Shown here one piece after another: positions 58,250-64,000 of a DNA stretch of 64,000 nt. Each line of letters begins with the position of its first letter. Positions within the stretch are counted from its first letter, which is position 1. Under the pieces are notes generated by a model. The model saw only the letters and a program-made list of their open reading frames with translations. It searched no databases and was not told the DNA's origin. The stretch is from an uncultured Oscillospiraceae bacterium (lineage in GTDB: Bacteria; Bacillota; Clostridia; Oscillospirales; Oscillospiraceae): assembly GCA_934631005.1 (NCBI GenBank), contig CAKTXA010000008.1, forward strand, positions 10,960 through 74,959, written 5' to 3'. Made by a program: the position numbers and the translations under genes.

Positions 58250-58993
58250 CTAATAAATCAGGCTGCTCTTAGAAAACTCGTCGTTCAGTTCTGCCCGATA
58301 CACATCTATATCTATCGGCACGGCTCGAAACCACATATCTTCAATAGAATCCGCCGTGCTCTCGAATTGCGTTCCTTCATTCCGACATGTCAAATATATA
58401 ATCGGCGCATCCTGTGATCTCACCCCATACTGGTATACCATCATCTGAATGAGTCCACTGCATTGACGCCGTCCGGTGAATCTGCTCGGCAGATCCACGG
58501 CAATATAAGATGCAGTCAACGGCAGTTCGGTCACTCTAACCAACATTTTCTCCGGTGCGCGGAGGAGCAATTCCTCCAGATTGTTTAGCGCATTTTCAAT
58601 TCCGTTTCTGGTATTCAATAGTTTGGACAGCCATGACGCCTGCGTCTCACCTCCCGGAGGCGGCGGCTGCATAAAGCACGCGCTCATATCCAAAGCAGCC
58701 TTGGGAGCAAGCATCAAATAATTGATTTGAATTCCCTTCCTTAATAAGAGCAGCAGGTGCGACTTCTGTGTTTCCAATAGCTTGTCGCCATAGGCCACAA
58801 CGATCGTGATCTCACTTTTCGCCGTCCTGAGTATGCGCCAAAGGTTGTGTCGCGGTTCTGAATAGCTAAAGAAGTTTGGTGCGATTTCTTTGTGAATTAT
58901 TTTTCCAAGAAAGCCCGCGCTGAGAATTGCCGCAATGATCGTAGCCACTGCACCGATGACTGAATTCCAAATGCCTGTACTACTCGCGTTCAA
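58250..58993 (-). CDS. Membrane-anchored protein with PLD-like domain lacking HKD
   Basis: 247 aa from the TTG at 58991-58993, 8 bases after GGAGGTGGAT. A TTG one codon earlier is also possible; no ATG fits. The N-terminal helix (SVIGAVATIIAAILSAGFLG) should anchor it, with the rest cytoplasmic. Residues of about 55-115 (LRTAKSEITIVVAYGDKLLE, LLLLLRKGIQINYLMLAPKA) look like the phospholipase-D-superfamily half that senses or binds ligands. The HxKxxxxD catalytic motif is missing. Base composition is AT-richer than the neighbours, and rare-looking codons (ATA, TTA) are frequent, which suggests acquisition. It resembles effector or sensor proteins of unknown role; nothing pairs with it here. 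Confidence 0.6.
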   Translation of the reverse strand: MNASSTGIWNSVIGAVATIIAAILSAGFLGKIIHKEIAPNFFSYSEPRHNLWRILRTAKSEITIVVAYGDKLLETQKSHLLLLLRKGIQINYLMLAPKAALDMSACFMQPPPPGGETQASWLSKLLNTRNGIENALNNLEELLLRAPEKMLVRVTELPLTASYIAVDLPSRFTGRRQCSGLIQMMVYQYGVRSQDAPIIYLTCRNEGTQFESTADSIEDMWFRAVPIDIDVYRAELNDEFSKSSLIY

Positions 58994-59234
58994 CAAATCC
59001 ACCTCCAAGCACAGTTCAAGCACATTCAAAAAACGCAGATCGAATTAGAAAGCCTTAAAATAGAGGGACTGCTACACATTCAGAAAGACCTGGAACTGGA
59101 AACGCAAAATTAAATCACTTGCACAGCTAAAGTATACAACTGTCACCGGCATTTATCAACAGAATATCCAAATATTCGCCAAGACATTCTAACGCACCAG
59201 ACAGCACGCCCTGGCGAAGAGCAGATGGATAAGT
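58994..59234. other. AT-rich non-coding stretch with a possible gene remnant
   Basis: On the plus strand a frame without a start runs to a TAA near 59114, with a charged helical ending (TQIELESLKIEGLLHIQKDL). It may be the decayed end of a gene. No further feature is seen before the tRNA-Pro terminator. The stretch is clearly less GC-rich than the rest of the window. Confidence 0.35.
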
Positions 59235-59270
59235 AAAATCGGCGATCTTCTTAAGAAGATCGCCGATTTT
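59235..59270 (-). terminator. Terminator of tRNA-Pro
   Basis: A perfect 16-base stem (AAAATCGGCGATCTTC with GAAGATCGCCGATTTT, loop TTAA) begins at the tRNA 3' end. Confidence 0.93.
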
Positions 59271-59346
59271 GGTCCGAGTGACTGGATTCGAACCAGCGGC
59301 CTCTTGAACCCCATTCAAGCGCGATACCAAACTTCGCCACACCCGG
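59270..59346 (-). tRNA. tRNA-Pro (anticodon GGG)
   Basis: 77 nt with encoded CCA. Acceptor CCGGGTG pairs with CACTCGG (one G-T). Anticodon stem-loop CTTGA-ATGGGGT-TCAAG gives GGG, reading CCC/CCU. T arm GCTGG-TTCGAAT-CCAGT. Confidence 0.94.
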
Positions 59347-59375
59347 AAACGGTGCTGCTCTCAAGCAGCCTGTGT

Positions 59376-59404
59376 ATTGTAGCACACCGCGGCGGAATTT
59401 TCAA
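59376..59404 (-). promoter_or_regulatory. Promoter of tRNA-Pro
   Basis: On the minus strand TTGAAA (59399-59404) and TACAAT (59376-59381), 17-base gap, 29 bases before the tRNA. Confidence 0.85.
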
Positions 59405-59418
59405 GTATCTTTTTCAAT

Positions 59419-59470
59419 TTTTCTGCGATTTGCGCAGAAAAGGACGGCATGGCGGGGCCATGCCGTCCTT
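59419..59470 (-). terminator. Tandem hairpins ending rpoBC
   Basis: AAGGACGGCATGGC (59440-59453) pairs with GCCATGCCGTCCTT (59457-59470), 10 bases past the rpoC stop. On the minus strand it runs into TTTTCTGCGC, where a second stem TTTTCTGCG / CGCAGAAAA (59419-59441) overlaps its base. Confidence 0.9.
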
Positions 59471-59479
59471 TTTGATTTT

Positions 59480-63400
<3,921 letters not shown>

Positions 63401-63415
63401 TGTATTGCCACCTCC

Positions 63416-64000
<585 letters not shown>

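Noticed and set aside
57788..59270. Genomic island inserted at tRNA-Pro
   Set aside because: No integrase gene and no direct repeat of the tRNA 3' end were found at the far side; only the composition suggests transfer, so I did not call an island.

Overview
The window looks like chromosomal DNA from a GC-rich member of the Clostridia, most likely the Oscillospiraceae (relatives of Oscillibacter, Dysosmobacter or Lawsonibacter). This is inferred from Firmicutes-type Shine-Dalgarno sites (AGGAGG-like, with several TTG and GTG starts), rpoB-rpoC followed by a strong hairpin, ferredoxin-type aldo/keto reductases, BlaI/BlaR1, ECF and Opp transporters, FtsH, CCA-encoding tRNA genes, and a palindromic intergenic repeat of the kind common in that family. 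No phage, transposase, integrase, rRNA or CRISPR array was seen.

Layout. 1-5.3 kb: the start of a macro-domain ADP-ribose hydrolase, a degenerate metallo-beta-lactamase-like protein divergent from an HxlR regulator, a lipoprotein, and a BlaI/BlaR1 pair under a promoter with three operator-like dyads. 5.2-8.3 kb: a LysR regulator divergent from a carboxymuconolactone-decarboxylase-like protein, a small protein and two iron-sulfur aldo/keto reductases. 8.3-10.5 kb: an AraC regulator divergent from a GH172 glycosidase. 10.5-14.6 kb: an S-adenosylmethionine hydrolase (DUF62) gene leading into a complete ECF importer (S, fused AA', T). 14.66-15.02 kb: a MITE-like repeat. 15-20 kb: an FRG-domain protein, a cupin, a flavodoxin, a LysR regulator and a MATE exporter. 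20-22 kb: an orphan prepilin, a second MATE exporter and tRNA-Leu. 22.3-27 kb: RsmE, a membrane protein, a SpoVB-like flippase, threonine aldolase and a hypoxanthine-DNA glycosylase.

27-31.5 kb, minus strand: a YdjI/YdjG/YdjH-like membrane-stress operon followed by a DUF2974 hydrolase. 31.6-38 kb: a ROK regulator, then citrate synthase divergent from aconitase and isocitrate dehydrogenase. These three enzymes form the oxidative half-TCA route to 2-oxoglutarate, probably for glutamate synthesis. 38-42.6 kb: a cell-envelope block of diacylglycerol-type glycosyltransferase, CrtO-like acyltransferase, two DUF308 membrane proteins and FtsH. 42.8-47.7 kb: a diacylglycerol-kinase remnant, a TetR regulator, tRNA-Thr and a heterodimeric ABC exporter. 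47.8-55.5 kb: an oppABCDF peptide importer with an extra small membrane protein. Its OppC carries a large extracytoplasmic insertion, and hairpins sit in the oppA leader and after oppA. 55.5-57.8 kb: an M3 oligoendopeptidase with a coupled membrane protein; placed beside Opp, it fits breakdown of imported peptides. 57.9-59.2 kb: a candidate small RNA and an AT-richer stretch with a membrane-anchored PLD-like protein beside tRNA-Pro. 59.4-64 kb: rpoC and the 3' end of rpoB.

The most promising items for follow-up are the promoter-plus-terminator unit without an ORF near 58.0 kb, the PLD-like gene beside tRNA-Pro, the DUF62-ECF operon, the YdjGHI-like operon without a visible pspA, and the repeat family associated with tRNA terminators. 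None of these is proven new; each is stated with its limits.
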